Positions 29,002 through 37,880 of a DNA stretch of 64,000 bases are shown here, piece by piece. The DNA comes from Jeotgalicoccus sp. (lineage in GTDB: Bacteria > Bacillota > Bacilli > Staphylococcales > Salinicoccaceae), in assembly GCA_003513765.1 (NCBI GenBank), contig DONT01000009.1, positions 6,081 through 70,080 on the forward strand. Direction: 5' to 3'. Below the pieces are notes generated by a model. The model was not told where the DNA came from. It did not search any database and saw only the letters and a list, made by a program, of their open reading frames with translations. Numbering within the stretch: the first letter of the stretch is position 1; every line of letters starts with the position of its first letter. A program made the translations under genes and the position numbers.

Positions 29002-30146
29002 TGAAACCCCTGTATGTTTATAACGATGAACTGCTTAAATACCGGTTTAATGATACTCATCCTTTTAATCAGATGCGCTTAAAATTAACGACGGATTTAT
29101 TAACGGATGCCGGATTTTTAAATGATGAGGATATTATTAAACCGCGGATTGCGACGGATGAGGAGCTCACACTCGTCCATTCTCCTGATTATATCGAAGC
29201 CGTACGGGCAGCAGGACACGGTAAACTGTCAGCAGAAGAACTGGTGAAATACGGTCTTGATTCAGAAGATACACCGAGCTTTAAAGACATGCATGACAAG
29301 TGTGCCGCACTCGTCGGAGCAACATTGACTGCAGTAGATCTGGTCATGTCGGGCAAAACCGATAAGGCGCTGAGCCTTGCCGGCGGACTGCATCACGGAT
29401 TCAGCGGCAAAGCGAGCGGATTTTGCGTCTATAATGACACTGCGATTGCCTGTGAGTATATCGCACAGAAATACGGTAAGAAAGTGATTTATATCGATAC
29501 AGACGCCCACCACGGTGACGGCGTACAATGGACGTTTTATAACCGTAGTGACATCGTGACGTATTCGATCCATGAAACAGGCCGATATTTGTTCCCAGGT
29601 ACAGGCAGTGCGACAGAACGCGGCACAGAGGAAGGATTCGGCTATACAGTGAATCTGCCGATTGATGCATTTACAGAAGACGAATCATTTTTAGAAGTAT
29701 TTAAAACGAGTTTAGAAGGGGTGATACAATCATTCGAACCTGATGTTATTCTGAGTCAGAACGGCGTTGATGCCCACTTCAGGGATCCGATGACCCATTT
29801 ATCTCTGACATCAAAATCCTATCAGGAAATCCCCCGCTTCGTTCGCGAGATGGCAGATAAGTACACTGACGGCAAGTGGATTGCGGTCGGAGGCGGCGGC
29901 TATAACATCTGGCAGGTTGTCCCGCGCATGTGGAGTCAGATATGGCTGGCAATGAAACATATCGATGCACCGTCTGGATATCTGCCGGAAGCATTTATCG
30001 ATAAATACAAAGGACAATGTAAAGTCGATTTCCCCGTACTCTGGGAAGATACACTTGAAGACTTTACAGAAATTCCGCGCAGAGTTGAAATATCAGAGAA
30101 AAATAAAAGCACACTTGAACGGATTATGATGTATTTGGAACAGTGA
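29001..30146 (+). CDS. acuC: Acetoin utilization deacetylase AcuC
   Basis: A 381-residue zinc deacetylase of the class I/II histone-deacetylase fold that reverses AcuA acetylation of AcsA. Metal and catalytic motifs are visible: GGLHHGFSGKASGFCVYND, DTDAHHGDGVQ and SQNGVDAHFRDPMTH. The length is typical of AcuC. Third gene of acuABC with a one-base overlap to acuB, ending before a bidirectional terminator facing ccpA. Confidence 0.96.
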   Translation: MKPLYVYNDELLKYRFNDTHPFNQMRLKLTTDLLTDAGFLNDEDIIKPRIATDEELTLVHSPDYIEAVRAAGHGKLSAEELVKYGLDSEDTPSFKDMHDKCAALVGATLTAVDLVMSGKTDKALSLAGGLHHGFSGKASGFCVYNDTAIACEYIAQKYGKKVIYIDTDAHHGDGVQWTFYNRSDIVTYSIHETGRYLFPGTGSATERGTEEGFGYTVNLPIDAFTEDESFLEVFKTSLEGVIQSFEPDVILSQNGVDAHFRDPMTHLSLTSKSYQEIPRFVREMADKYTDGKWIAVGGGGYNIWQVVPRMWSQIWLAMKHIDAPSGYLPEAFIDKYKGQCKVDFPVLWEDTLEDFTEIPRRVEISEKNKSTLERIMMYLEQ

Positions 30147-30210
30147 GTGACAATGGCAGCTGTCTGGACTCTGTTAAATCTACATTGTCTAGACAGTCCA
30201 CAGAACACAA

Positions 30211-30257
30211 AAAACCGGAGCGACCTCCCTCATTAAAGAGACAGGTCCTCCGGTTTT
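30211..30257. terminator. Bidirectional terminator between acuC and ccpA
   Basis: AAAACCGGAG pairs with CTCCGGTTTT, with a further GACCT/AGGTC pairing inside. T/A runs flank it for both directions. Confidence 0.88.
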
Positions 30258-30266
30258 TTCTATTAC

Positions 30267-31256
30267 TTATCTCGTTGTTGTACGGTAATCAATGCTGTAT
30301 GGAAGTACTACTGATTTAGAGTCCACTTCTTCTTCGTTCATCAGTTTAGTCAGTAGTCTCATTCCTACTGCTCCAAGGTCATATAATGGTACTGCTATAC
30401 TCGATATTTTTGGTCTTACCATCGTCACGAGTCTTGTGTTTGAACAGCTGACAATTTGCAGGCGCTGCGGCATTGCCACACCGTGTTCGTGTCCGCCGTG
30501 CAGAATGCCTATTGCTGTTTCATCACTGATAACGATTACCGCATCGCGGTCTGTATCAAGCAGTTTGCCGAACATTTCTTTACCTTTTTCGTAGTCCTCA
30601 GCTTCTTCTATCGTCAAATAGTCGTCGCCGTTCAGGCCAGCTTCAGCATATGCTTCTTTCATGCCCTTAACCATACGTGATTCCTGGAAACGTGAATATC
30701 CTGCTGTTACGAAACAGATATTCTTAGTGCCATCAGCAATTAATTTAGCTGATACTTCCTTTGCTGCTTCATAGTAATTGATATTCACATACGGAATGTC
30801 GTTAGCTTCTTCGCCTGATCCGCATACAACTACCGGTACTTTAGAATTTTCAATATCCTGCAATACTTCATTATCCAGTTTTCCGCCAAGGAAAATAACG
30901 CCGTCTACCTGTTTACTTACCAGGTTTAAAAAGGCATTGCGTTCTTTCTTTGGATCCTGATCTGTATTAGTAATAATAATTTGATAATTATACATTTCTG
31001 CGATGTCTTCTAATCCTCGCGCCAAGGCTGAATAATAAAGGTCTGAAATGTCTGGTATTATCACGCCGACTGTTGTCGTTTTCTTGCTTGCAAGTCCTCT
31101 TGCTACCGCATTCGGCCGATAGTTTAATCTATCTATAACATCTTTAACTTTTTTTCTTGTTTCAGGTTTGACGTTTGGATTACCATTTAAGACTCTAGAA
31201 ACTGTTGCCATTGAGACTTTTGCTTCTCTAGCCACATCATATATAGTAACTGTCAT
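30267..31256 (-). CDS. ccpA: Catabolite control protein A
   Basis: A 329-residue LacI/GalR-family regulator. The N-terminal helix-turn-helix (VTIYDVAREAKVSMATVSRV) and hinge NYRPNAVARGLASKKT are those of CcpA, and the periplasmic-binding-like core follows. With HPr-Ser-P it binds cre sites and represses or activates carbon genes. GGAGGG precedes the ATG. Its promoter carries its own cre-like sequence, suggesting autoregulation. It is convergent with acuC, as in other Firmicutes. Confidence 0.97.
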   Translation of the reverse strand: MTVTIYDVAREAKVSMATVSRVLNGNPNVKPETRKKVKDVIDRLNYRPNAVARGLASKKTTTVGVIIPDISDLYYSALARGLEDIAEMYNYQIIITNTDQDPKKERNAFLNLVSKQVDGVIFLGGKLDNEVLQDIENSKVPVVVCGSGEEANDIPYVNINYYEAAKEVSAKLIADGTKNICFVTAGYSRFQESRMVKGMKEAYAEAGLNGDDYLTIEEAEDYEKGKEMFGKLLDTDRDAVIVISDETAIGILHGGHEHGVAMPQRLQIVSCSNTRLVTMVRPKISSIAVPLYDLGAVGMRLLTKLMNEEEVDSKSVVLPYSIDYRTTTR

Positions 31257-31281
31257 AATATCCCTCCGAGTCTAATGTGAA

Positions 31282-31310
31282 AATGTAAACGTTTTAATTA
31301 ATAATACCAA
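31282..31310 (-). promoter_or_regulatory. ccpA promoter with overlapping cre-like site
   Basis: TTGGTA (31305-31310) and TACATT (31282-31287) on the minus strand are 17 apart. ATGTAAACGTTTTAA (31283-31297) matches the cre consensus with one mismatch and covers the -10 and part of the spacer. Confidence 0.6.
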
Positions 31311-31353
31311 ATTTTTGCCCTCAATGGTACTGCATATGTAACAATATTATAAC

Positions 31354-31385
31354 AAAAAAAATTCAGTCACATGGAGTGACTGAAT
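31354..31385 (-). terminator. Terminator of the ytxG-ytxH unit
   Basis: A 10-bp stem (ATTCAGTCAC / GTGACTGAAT, 31361-31385) is followed on the minus strand by a U run. It overlaps the ytxH-like stop. Confidence 0.85.
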
Positions 31386-31840
31386 TATTTATCCGAATTT
31401 TTTAGTGCTGAGTCGGATTTCTCAGCGTATTTAGACATATCGACTACATTCGGTCGCTGCAGATTATCATCTGCTGCTTCTTCTCTAATCGCCTGCTGCT
31501 GAGCATGAACTACTGTTTCATCAAGTTTTTTCACTCGTGATTTTTCATCCATTTCAGCTTTTTTGTCTTTTACCATCTGTTTAACATCGCTGACTTTCTC
31601 ATCGAGCTTTTCTGACATTGAAGGTCCGTCGCTCTGGTCATTGACCATTGAGTCCTGGACTTTTTTAATGTCGTCTCTTAAAGCATCGCCTGATTTAGGA
31701 GCGACAAACAAACCGCCTACAACGCCGACGAATAAGCCAAGTGCGAGGCCGACCGTAAAGTCCCGGCCGGTTGATGTTTCAATTTGAGCATCATAACTCT
31801 CGACACCTTTTACATGTCTGTCTCTGTTATACGTTTCCAT
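31385..31840 (-). CDS. YtxH-domain protein
   Basis: A 151-residue protein with one membrane or membrane-associated segment (about 28-47, glycine-rich FTVGLALGLFVGVVGGLFVAP) followed by a charged helical tail, the pattern of YtxH (gas-vesicle-protein-like, general stress) proteins. Function is unknown in the family. It lies 35 bases after the DUF948 gene, its usual partner, and downstream of murC. This pair with ccpA is conserved in Bacillus and staphylococci. Confidence 0.85.
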   Translation of the reverse strand: METYNRDRHVKGVESYDAQIETSTGRDFTVGLALGLFVGVVGGLFVAPKSGDALRDDIKKVQDSMVNDQSDGPSMSEKLDEKVSDVKQMVKDKKAEMDEKSRVKKLDETVVHAQQQAIREEAADDNLQRPNVVDMSKYAEKSDSALKNSDK

Positions 31841-31875
31841 GATCTAACCTCCAAACAGGATCAATCATTGAGCTG

Positions 31876-32349
31876 TTATAAATTCTCTGACTGCCCGTCA
31901 ACATTAACTTTATTGTAAGCTCTGTTGCGCTGCTGCTGTCTTATCTGCCATTTGTCTGCAATTTCCATTGCAACGTTTGACCATTGTACAACCTGTGAAA
32001 TTTTGTCTTCATTTTGAGAGATGTTATGCGTAACAGAATTTGTAACACGGTCGACAGAATCATTTAAGTTAGTTACAGAATAACCAACACCCTGCACTGC
32101 ATCTACTACAGCATTAAGTTTTTCAGATTTACCTTGAATATCTTCAACTAAACGATTTGATTTGTGCAGAAGATCTGTTGATTCGCGGGTAATCCCCTGA
32201 ATTTGACCATCCAGTCCATCTAATGTGCTGGCTACATGGTCCAGGTTTTTCTTAACCGAGAACAGTACAACTGCAATTGCGATACATAATACTAAAAATG
32301 CAATCGCGGCAACACCCGCGGCAATATATAATACTATTTGCCAATCCAT
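31876..32349 (-). CDS. DUF948-family membrane protein (YtxG-like)
   Basis: A 157-residue protein with an N-terminal membrane segment (about 5-31) followed by a long coiled-coil region, as in DUF948/YtxG general-stress proteins. It has no enzymatic motif. It is likely co-transcribed with the YtxH gene after it and sits 93 bases beyond murC. Confidence 0.85.
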   Translation of the reverse strand: MDWQIVLYIAAGVAAIAFLVLCIAIAVVLFSVKKNLDHVASTLDGLDGQIQGITRESTDLLHKSNRLVEDIQGKSEKLNAVVDAVQGVGYSVTNLNDSVDRVTNSVTHNISQNEDKISQVVQWSNVAMEIADKWQIRQQQRNRAYNKVNVDGQSENL

Positions 32350-32442
32350 TTTAACGCCTCCAATATTTCTTTTCTGTATTCTTAATTATCATAACCTAAT
32401 TCACAATGATATAAACATTTATTTTATATACTTTTTGTATTT

Positions 32443-33744
32443 TTAAGAGAGTAATTCCGTGAAACGTTTCTCATATTTCTGGATATCTCCTGCACCCATA
32501 AATATAATTACTCCGTCAGCATGTTTGTCGAGGCGTTCAAGATCAGCTTCTGTTAACAGTTCTGCTCCCGGTATTAAATCGACAAGATCTTTACTCGATA
32601 AAGTTCCGCTCTCTTCACGCGCCGATCCGAAAATATCGACGATATACGCTTTGTCAGACGTTGACAGCACATCTGCAAATTCCTGCAGGAACTTTTCCGT
32701 ACGCGAGAATGTATGCGGCTGGAATACCGAAATAATTTCTCTTTTGGGATATTTCTTACGTGCTGTTTCAAGCGTCGCATCAATCTCTTTCGGATGATGC
32801 GCATAGTCATCGACGATAACCATATTATGAAGTTTTGTTTCGGAAAAACGGCGTTTTACGCCTTTGTAATTTAAGAATGATTCCTTAATCAGCTCAATAT
32901 CCAGTTTCTCCAAGTAACATACTCCGATAACGGCCAATGAATTTAATACGAGATGATCGCCGAACATCGGGATTTTAAACGTGTCAAAATGCTCCCCTTT
33001 AATGTTCACATCAAATGAAGTACCGTTTTCAGTCACTTTAATATTTTTCGCGACAATATCATCAGCGCTGTCAATACCGTAAGTCAGCATAGCCGGCACC
33101 TGATTTTTAATTTCATCAATATGCGGATCATTACCGTACGCAATGATGCATTTTTTCACCTGTGAAGCCATTTCTTTAAACGCATTCACTACATCTGAAA
33201 TATCATTAAAGTAGTCAGGGTGATCAAAATCTATATTTGTAATGATTGCATAGTCCGGATAATAGCTCAGGAAGTGACGCTTATATTCACATGATTCAAA
33301 CGTAAAATATTTACTTTCAGGCATGCCGAAACCAGTGCCGTCTCCGATAAGATACGTCGTATCCACATCCCCGTTCATCACGTGCGAAAGAAGACCTGTC
33401 GTAGATGTTTTCCCATGTGAGCCGGTCACACCGATAGAAATATAATTGCTCATAAAGTCTGCTAAAAACACATGATAGCGGATGACTTCAAAGCCCATTT
33501 CATTCGCTTTTTTAATTTCCGGATGGTCATCTTTAAATGCATTTCCAGCAATATATGTCATGCCTTCAACGATATTATCTTCGGAAAAGGGTAATATTTT
33601 TATCCCTTTTTTACGCAGAGGACCTTCTGTAAATACTTCAGTTTCAATATCAGAACCCTGCACTTCATGACCAATGTCAAAAAGAACCTGAGCAAGAGCG
33701 CTCATTCCCGCACCCTTTATTCCGATAAAATGATATTTCTTCAC
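32443..33744 (-). CDS. murC: UDP-N-acetylmuramate--L-alanine ligase
   Basis: A 433-residue Mur ligase that adds L-Ala to UDP-MurNAc, the first amino acid of the peptidoglycan stem. The N-terminal HFIGIKGAGMSALA Rossmann motif, ATP loop GVTGSHGKTSTTGLL, and VDDYAHHPKEIDATL are clear. It lies 15 bases after the FtsK-like gene, in an apparent ytpQ-ytpR-sftA-like-murC unit. Confidence 0.97.
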   Translation of the reverse strand: MKKYHFIGIKGAGMSALAQVLFDIGHEVQGSDIETEVFTEGPLRKKGIKILPFSEDNIVEGMTYIAGNAFKDDHPEIKKANEMGFEVIRYHVFLADFMSNYISIGVTGSHGKTSTTGLLSHVMNGDVDTTYLIGDGTGFGMPESKYFTFESCEYKRHFLSYYPDYAIITNIDFDHPDYFNDISDVVNAFKEMASQVKKCIIAYGNDPHIDEIKNQVPAMLTYGIDSADDIVAKNIKVTENGTSFDVNIKGEHFDTFKIPMFGDHLVLNSLAVIGVCYLEKLDIELIKESFLNYKGVKRRFSETKLHNMVIVDDYAHHPKEIDATLETARKKYPKREIISVFQPHTFSRTEKFLQEFADVLSTSDKAYIVDIFGSAREESGTLSSKDLVDLIPGAELLTEADLERLDKHADGVIIFMGAGDIQKYEKRFTELLS

Positions 33745-33759
33745 GATTACACCAATCTT

Positions 33760-35445
33760 TCATCGATTATTATGTTTTATATGATCAAATACACTTTGTT
33801 TTACTATTTTATTTACCGTACCGATTGATATCCGGTTCGGTTTGTTGGAAGTAGGAATGACAGCAAGTGCATCATTGCCCTGTGTCAATTCATCTGTACC
33901 GCCGACTGTATTGTTATCTGCATCGTAAAATGCGATTTTGGTCTGCAGCAGCTGTAACAGCTCGTAACGGATGCCCGAATCAGTGTTCGCATAATTTGCA
34001 ATCACATGCATACCGAGCGGTTTACCCTGTTTTAAAATCTGTATCAGGGAGCGTACTGCTTCCGGGTTTTTATTTTGCAGCAGTGCTGAAAGATCATCGA
34101 TGATAATTACTAATGTCGCTTTTCTGGATTCAAATTTTACACGGCTGTTATAGCTTTGAATATTTCTTACATGCGCTCTTCTGAACTGCACGCTGCGTTC
34201 ATTCAGCTCATGCATAAACATTTTCAGAGCCTCAGGGTCACCCGGAGACACTCTGCTGCCGAATGAATGCGGCACATCCAAGTAGTCGTCATATTTGTCA
34301 TCATCAGCTGCGATAGCGACTTTTAAGTCATTAGGATTATGGTTCATTAAAAGTGATAATAAAATATTATCAATCACATTCGTATCGTAATTAGGCTGAT
34401 TGCCGTAAATTAAAACATGTCCTGCTTTCGATAGTTCATAACTGAAAATTTTATCATCAACTGTTTTCCCGATAACAAATTTATAATCACTTTTACGCAG
34501 TTTTAAACTGCTTGCTTCAAACAGCGTGCGAAATGTTATCGGACGCACATTTTCGAGAGGCACTTCCAATCCGATATTAGACGTTCCGATAAGCGGGCTC
34601 ATAATACGCAGTTCGCTGAGGCCGAGTTCTTCTTTCAAAGCGGCATTTAAACGCGGGATATTACTGACTCTGAAGGCACGATTCAGTTTCACTTCATAAC
34701 GGCCGATTATCCCGTTTGAAGTATAGCTGATAACACGGCCTTCAACATTCAGTTTAACAAATGCTGCATCAATTTTTTCTGACAGCGTCTTGTCTGGCTC
34801 TTTGTAATCCGCAGCCTGTGCATTACCGAGCATACTTATACCCGGCTGTGTGGCATTCGGACCGATTCTTTTGCCGGTCGATGTCTGCTGTTTTTCACGC
34901 AGTTTATCCTGCTTTGTGCCGAGTACACTCAGTGTATCACGCTGCTTTTCTCTTCTTGGTGATTTTTGTCTGACAGCTTCGCCATTTGCTTTCTGAGCAT
35001 CTCTTTTTTTCTTTAATGCTGCAAGCTCTGCACGCTGCTGCTGTTCTTTCATTTTCTGTTTATCTTTGCGTTTTTCACGCTCCGTCCGTTCCCGGACAAT
35101 TTTATCGACAATTACAGAATTATAGTTTTTAAATTTTTCAAGATATATTTCACGCTCATCCCGTTCCGTCCGCTCCGTTTTTTTCAAACCGTAAACAGAA
35201 GAAGGTACCTGACGCGCTTTTGAAATAGTCATTCTTGTTGGACGTTTTACCGACGGCTTCGACGCCCTGTACTTCGTTTGCCGCTCAGGACGTCTGACAT
35301 ATTCAGATGGTGAATTTAACGGTGCGCTTGAGTCCGTACCGGCATCGTCTGAGCTGTCGATATTAAGAGGAAATTTAAATGCTTCTTTGCTCACATCTTT
35401 GTCGTGGCGTTCTTTATTAAATTCTCTTTTTTGTCTTCTCGTCAT
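33760..35445 (-). CDS. Degenerate FtsK/SftA-family protein lacking Walker A
   Basis: A 561-residue protein in the genomic slot of the soluble DNA translocase SftA/YtpT. The N-terminal 215 residues are basic and low-complexity, with an IPSPVYG-like element (VPSSVYGLKK, 80-89). The rest follows the FtsK alpha/beta motor: GRYEVKLNRAFRVSNI, then HVLIYGNQPNYDTNVIDNIL where FtsK has HLLIAGATGSGKS. The P-loop is aligned without gaps but reads GNQPNYDT (348-355), so the nucleotide-binding Lys-Ser is gone. Walker B is LVIIIDD (445-451), with Asp for the catalytic Glu. The C-terminal DNA-reading gamma domain is missing. Residual similarity and an intact frame suggest a retained non-motor protein. Confidence 0.85.
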   Translation of the reverse strand: MTRRQKREFNKERHDKDVSKEAFKFPLNIDSSDDAGTDSSAPLNSPSEYVRRPERQTKYRASKPSVKRPTRMTISKARQVPSSVYGLKKTERTERDEREIYLEKFKNYNSVIVDKIVRERTEREKRKDKQKMKEQQQRAELAALKKKRDAQKANGEAVRQKSPRREKQRDTLSVLGTKQDKLREKQQTSTGKRIGPNATQPGISMLGNAQAADYKEPDKTLSEKIDAAFVKLNVEGRVISYTSNGIIGRYEVKLNRAFRVSNIPRLNAALKEELGLSELRIMSPLIGTSNIGLEVPLENVRPITFRTLFEASSLKLRKSDYKFVIGKTVDDKIFSYELSKAGHVLIYGNQPNYDTNVIDNILLSLLMNHNPNDLKVAIAADDDKYDDYLDVPHSFGSRVSPGDPEALKMFMHELNERSVQFRRAHVRNIQSYNSRVKFESRKATLVIIIDDLSALLQNKNPEAVRSLIQILKQGKPLGMHVIANYANTDSGIRYELLQLLQTKIAFYDADNNTVGGTDELTQGNDALAVIPTSNKPNRISIGTVNKIVKQSVFDHIKHNNR

Positions 35446-35457
35446 TTAATCTCACCT

Positions 35458-36063
35458 TTATCCGACCGGGAACGGCTCGCCGACATTATAGCTGTCGTCT
35501 AAAACGTAAATACCTTTTACCCCGTCATCTTTTAAGTTAAGCTCTTTTTTAGAACAGATCATACCGTTTGAATCCACGCCGCGGAGCTGTGAAGGTTTAA
35601 TATATAATCCTTCAGGCATAATAGCGCCGACACGTGCGACGACTACTTTTTGCTCCTTATCAACATTCGGTGCACCGCAGACAATCTGCAGTACTTCAGT
35701 ACCGACATCAACTTTAGTTACGTTCAATTTATCAGCGTCGGGATGCGCTTCTTTTTCTATAACTTTACCGACGATAAATTTCGGAGTCAGGTCGAATTCA
35801 AGTGCTTCGATTCCGTTCTTCTGAAGCAGTTCATTAATACGGAGTACCATTGTTTCATAGTCATCGATATTTGTATTTTCGAGTGCCAGATTACTGTTTG
35901 CATTAAAGATGTTTAAGCCGATTACTTCATCGCCGTCTTTAATCAGAGTAATATCACCATTATGCTCGTATGATACTTCCTCCATCTTTCTTAATGTTAC
36001 AAACAATACATCTCCAACGTTTTCATTGTATGTGAGTCTCACATTCTTCACTACTTTCTTCAC
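35458..36063 (-). CDS. ytpR: YtpR-family tRNA-binding-domain protein
   Basis: A 201-residue protein with an N-terminal DUF4479 segment and a C-terminal EMAP/OB-type tRNA-binding domain (about 93-195). Typical motifs are GKVIEKEAHPDADKLNVTKV, IVCGAPNV and SQLRGVDSNGMICSKKEL. It resembles the extra N-terminal domain of PheT but is a stand-alone protein; function is not settled. Its ATG overlaps the stop of the DUF1444 gene by one base, and the FtsK-like gene follows 12 bases later. Confidence 0.9.
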   Translation of the reverse strand: MKKVVKNVRLTYNENVGDVLFVTLRKMEEVSYEHNGDITLIKDGDEVIGLNIFNANSNLALENTNIDDYETMVLRINELLQKNGIEALEFDLTPKFIVGKVIEKEAHPDADKLNVTKVDVGTEVLQIVCGAPNVDKEQKVVVARVGAIMPEGLYIKPSQLRGVDSNGMICSKKELNLKDDGVKGIYVLDDSYNVGEPFPVG

Positions 36064-36872
36064 TATTTGTTTTTATTGTTATAATTTCTCTGCTTGCCTA
36101 AAATAAATACCGGCTGCAGTTTAGTGCCGTCGTATGAAAATGACAGCGATGTAATCGGTGTCAGTCCTTCGGCAAAGTACTGCATCATCATCTGCGCCAT
36201 AATATCGTAACCGACATTATTTTTACAGTCCGCTATAATCAGCACATCCTGATGCGGCAGACCGACCAGCATTTCGCCTTCAGTTTTACCGAGCATTTCG
36301 TGCAGGAAGTCCGTATTTAGAATACGGGATGAGTCATAGCCGTCGTTATGATTAATGAAGTAAAAATCATTGTCCTGAACCGTCTGTTTTTTAATTTCTA
36401 CCGGCAGGTTTTGAAGATTATTCGCCGCCAGGACTTTCATATCTTCTTCAGACATGCCGAGAGATTCGAGCAGTGCCTGATCAATTAAGCGGTAACTTTT
36501 ATCAAAATCAATTGCATAGTAGATATTCGTCTCATTAGTATGCGGTGTAATGATAAACTGGTCCCCTGCTTTAGATTTGTCGGGGAAACTTGTCGCACGG
36601 ACAACAGGATAAATGGTCGCTGTTTCAGCATCGATTTTCTCTTCGCCCATACGGCTTATCGATTCATCGATATAATAAACAAGTTCATCTATAATTTTAT
36701 CATCATTCTTCGCTTTATTCAGTGCTTTTGATAAAGCAATGGTAATTCCCTGGCCGTTATCTGTACGTTCAACACGCAGTTCTTCTTTTTCACGGTCGAA
36801 TTTATGTGAAATATCATTTCTTTTTGCAGTTATTCCTTCAATAATCAAATCACGCATTTTATATATATTCAT
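36063..36872 (-). CDS. ytpQ: DUF1444-family protein YtpQ
   Basis: A 269-residue cytoplasmic protein matching DUF1444 (YtpQ). Recognisable are YPVVRATSFP and the C-terminal DVLIIADCKNNVGYDIMAQM. Role unknown, but the gene is conserved in this cluster. The stop overlaps the ytpR start by one base. It is 15 bases downstream of the PTS IIC-like gene. Confidence 0.88.
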   Translation of the reverse strand: MNIYKMRDLIIEGITAKRNDISHKFDREKEELRVERTDNGQGITIALSKALNKAKNDDKIIDELVYYIDESISRMGEEKIDAETATIYPVVRATSFPDKSKAGDQFIITPHTNETNIYYAIDFDKSYRLIDQALLESLGMSEEDMKVLAANNLQNLPVEIKKQTVQDNDFYFINHNDGYDSSRILNTDFLHEMLGKTEGEMLVGLPHQDVLIIADCKNNVGYDIMAQMMMQYFAEGLTPITSLSFSYDGTKLQPVFILGKQRNYNNKNK

Positions 36873-36887
36873 GATTTACCTCCTGTG

Positions 36888-37877
36888 TTATTTACCTAAA
36901 CTAATAATTTGATCGCCCTGTTTAATAAAGCCGTAAAAGCTAAACAGCTTATAGAATATCAGAGTTACAATTAGAGGTAAAACGATATGAAATACTAAAA
37001 TCAGCATAACAGTGGACATTGACAGCCCCATCGTTTCAATCGCCATAATTTGTCCGACGAATCCGCTCGTCCCCATACCGGCACCGGCTGCGTTGTTTTC
37101 CATCGGGAAAAATACAGTCATAATCGGCGCAATAATCGCACTTGCAATTACCGGCGGCACGATAACAAACGGATTCCTTAAAATATTCGGCACCTGCAGC
37201 ATCGATGTGCCGACGCCGATTGAAATGACGCCTGATAGACCGTTATCCTTGTAGCTCATCGCAGCAAGTCCTACCATATGGCAGCAGCAGCCGATAACCG
37301 CAGCTCCTGCGGCAACACCGCTTAAATCTAGCATTAATGCGAGTGCGGCACTGGACAGCGGCGCTGTCAGTGTAATACCAAAAACAACACTGACGAGAAT
37401 CCCCATCATAAACGGCTGCTGATCAGTTGCGAAGACTATTACATCGCCTAGTCCTGTCATGACGCTACCCACTGCTTCACCAATTAAACCGGCAAGCAGC
37501 AGACCGATAATTAAGGTTAACAGCGGCGTCACGATAATATCAAGTTTCGTTCTCTTTTGATACAGTCTCGCGATTTCAATGACTATTAAGCTCACGATAA
37601 AACTTGCAGCTGCCCCGCCTAAGTCATAAGCATGCTGGCTGACGGCAAGAACGGAAAATATAACGAGCGGCGGTGACTTCAAGCCGTAAGCTATAGCAAC
37701 ACCAATCGCAGCACCGGTTAAACTCTGTGCCGTATCACCTATAACCGACAAACTGCTTAAGAATGGTACGTATGTTGCAATCGTATTAATAATCAGGCCG
37801 ATTATTAAAGTGCCGAACAAGCCGAGCGCCATAAAACTCATCGCTTCTATAAACCAGCGGTGCAGTAATTTTCTCAT
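36888..37877 (-). CDS. PTS IIC-like membrane protein (PTS_EIIC_2)
   Basis: A 329-residue protein with about nine membrane segments of the PTS_EIIC_2 group, transport-like proteins without attached IIA or IIB domains. Glycine-rich GAAIGVAIAYGLKSPPLVIFS (quoted in part), GVAAGAAVIGCCCHMVGLA and NNAAGAGMGTSGFVGQI are conserved-type blocks. The substrate is unknown, and no PTS partner proteins are nearby, so sugar transport should not be assumed. It is four bases after the M42 peptidase gene in the same unit. Confidence 0.8.
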   Translation of the reverse strand: MRKLLHRWFIEAMSFMALGLFGTLIIGLIINTIATYVPFLSSLSVIGDTAQSLTGAAIGVAIAYGLKSPPLVIFSVLAVSQHAYDLGGAAASFIVSLIVIEIARLYQKRTKLDIIVTPLLTLIIGLLLAGLIGEAVGSVMTGLGDVIVFATDQQPFMMGILVSVVFGITLTAPLSSAALALMLDLSGVAAGAAVIGCCCHMVGLAAMSYKDNGLSGVISIGVGTSMLQVPNILRNPFVIVPPVIASAIIAPIMTVFFPMENNAAGAGMGTSGFVGQIMAIETMGLSMSTVMLILVFHIVLPLIVTLIFYKLFSFYGFIKQGDQIISLGK

Positions 37878-37880
37878 GGT

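Noticed and set aside
36888..37877. Functional sugar PTS
   Set aside because: Only a IIC-like membrane protein is present, with no IIA, IIB or sugar-metabolism genes beside it.
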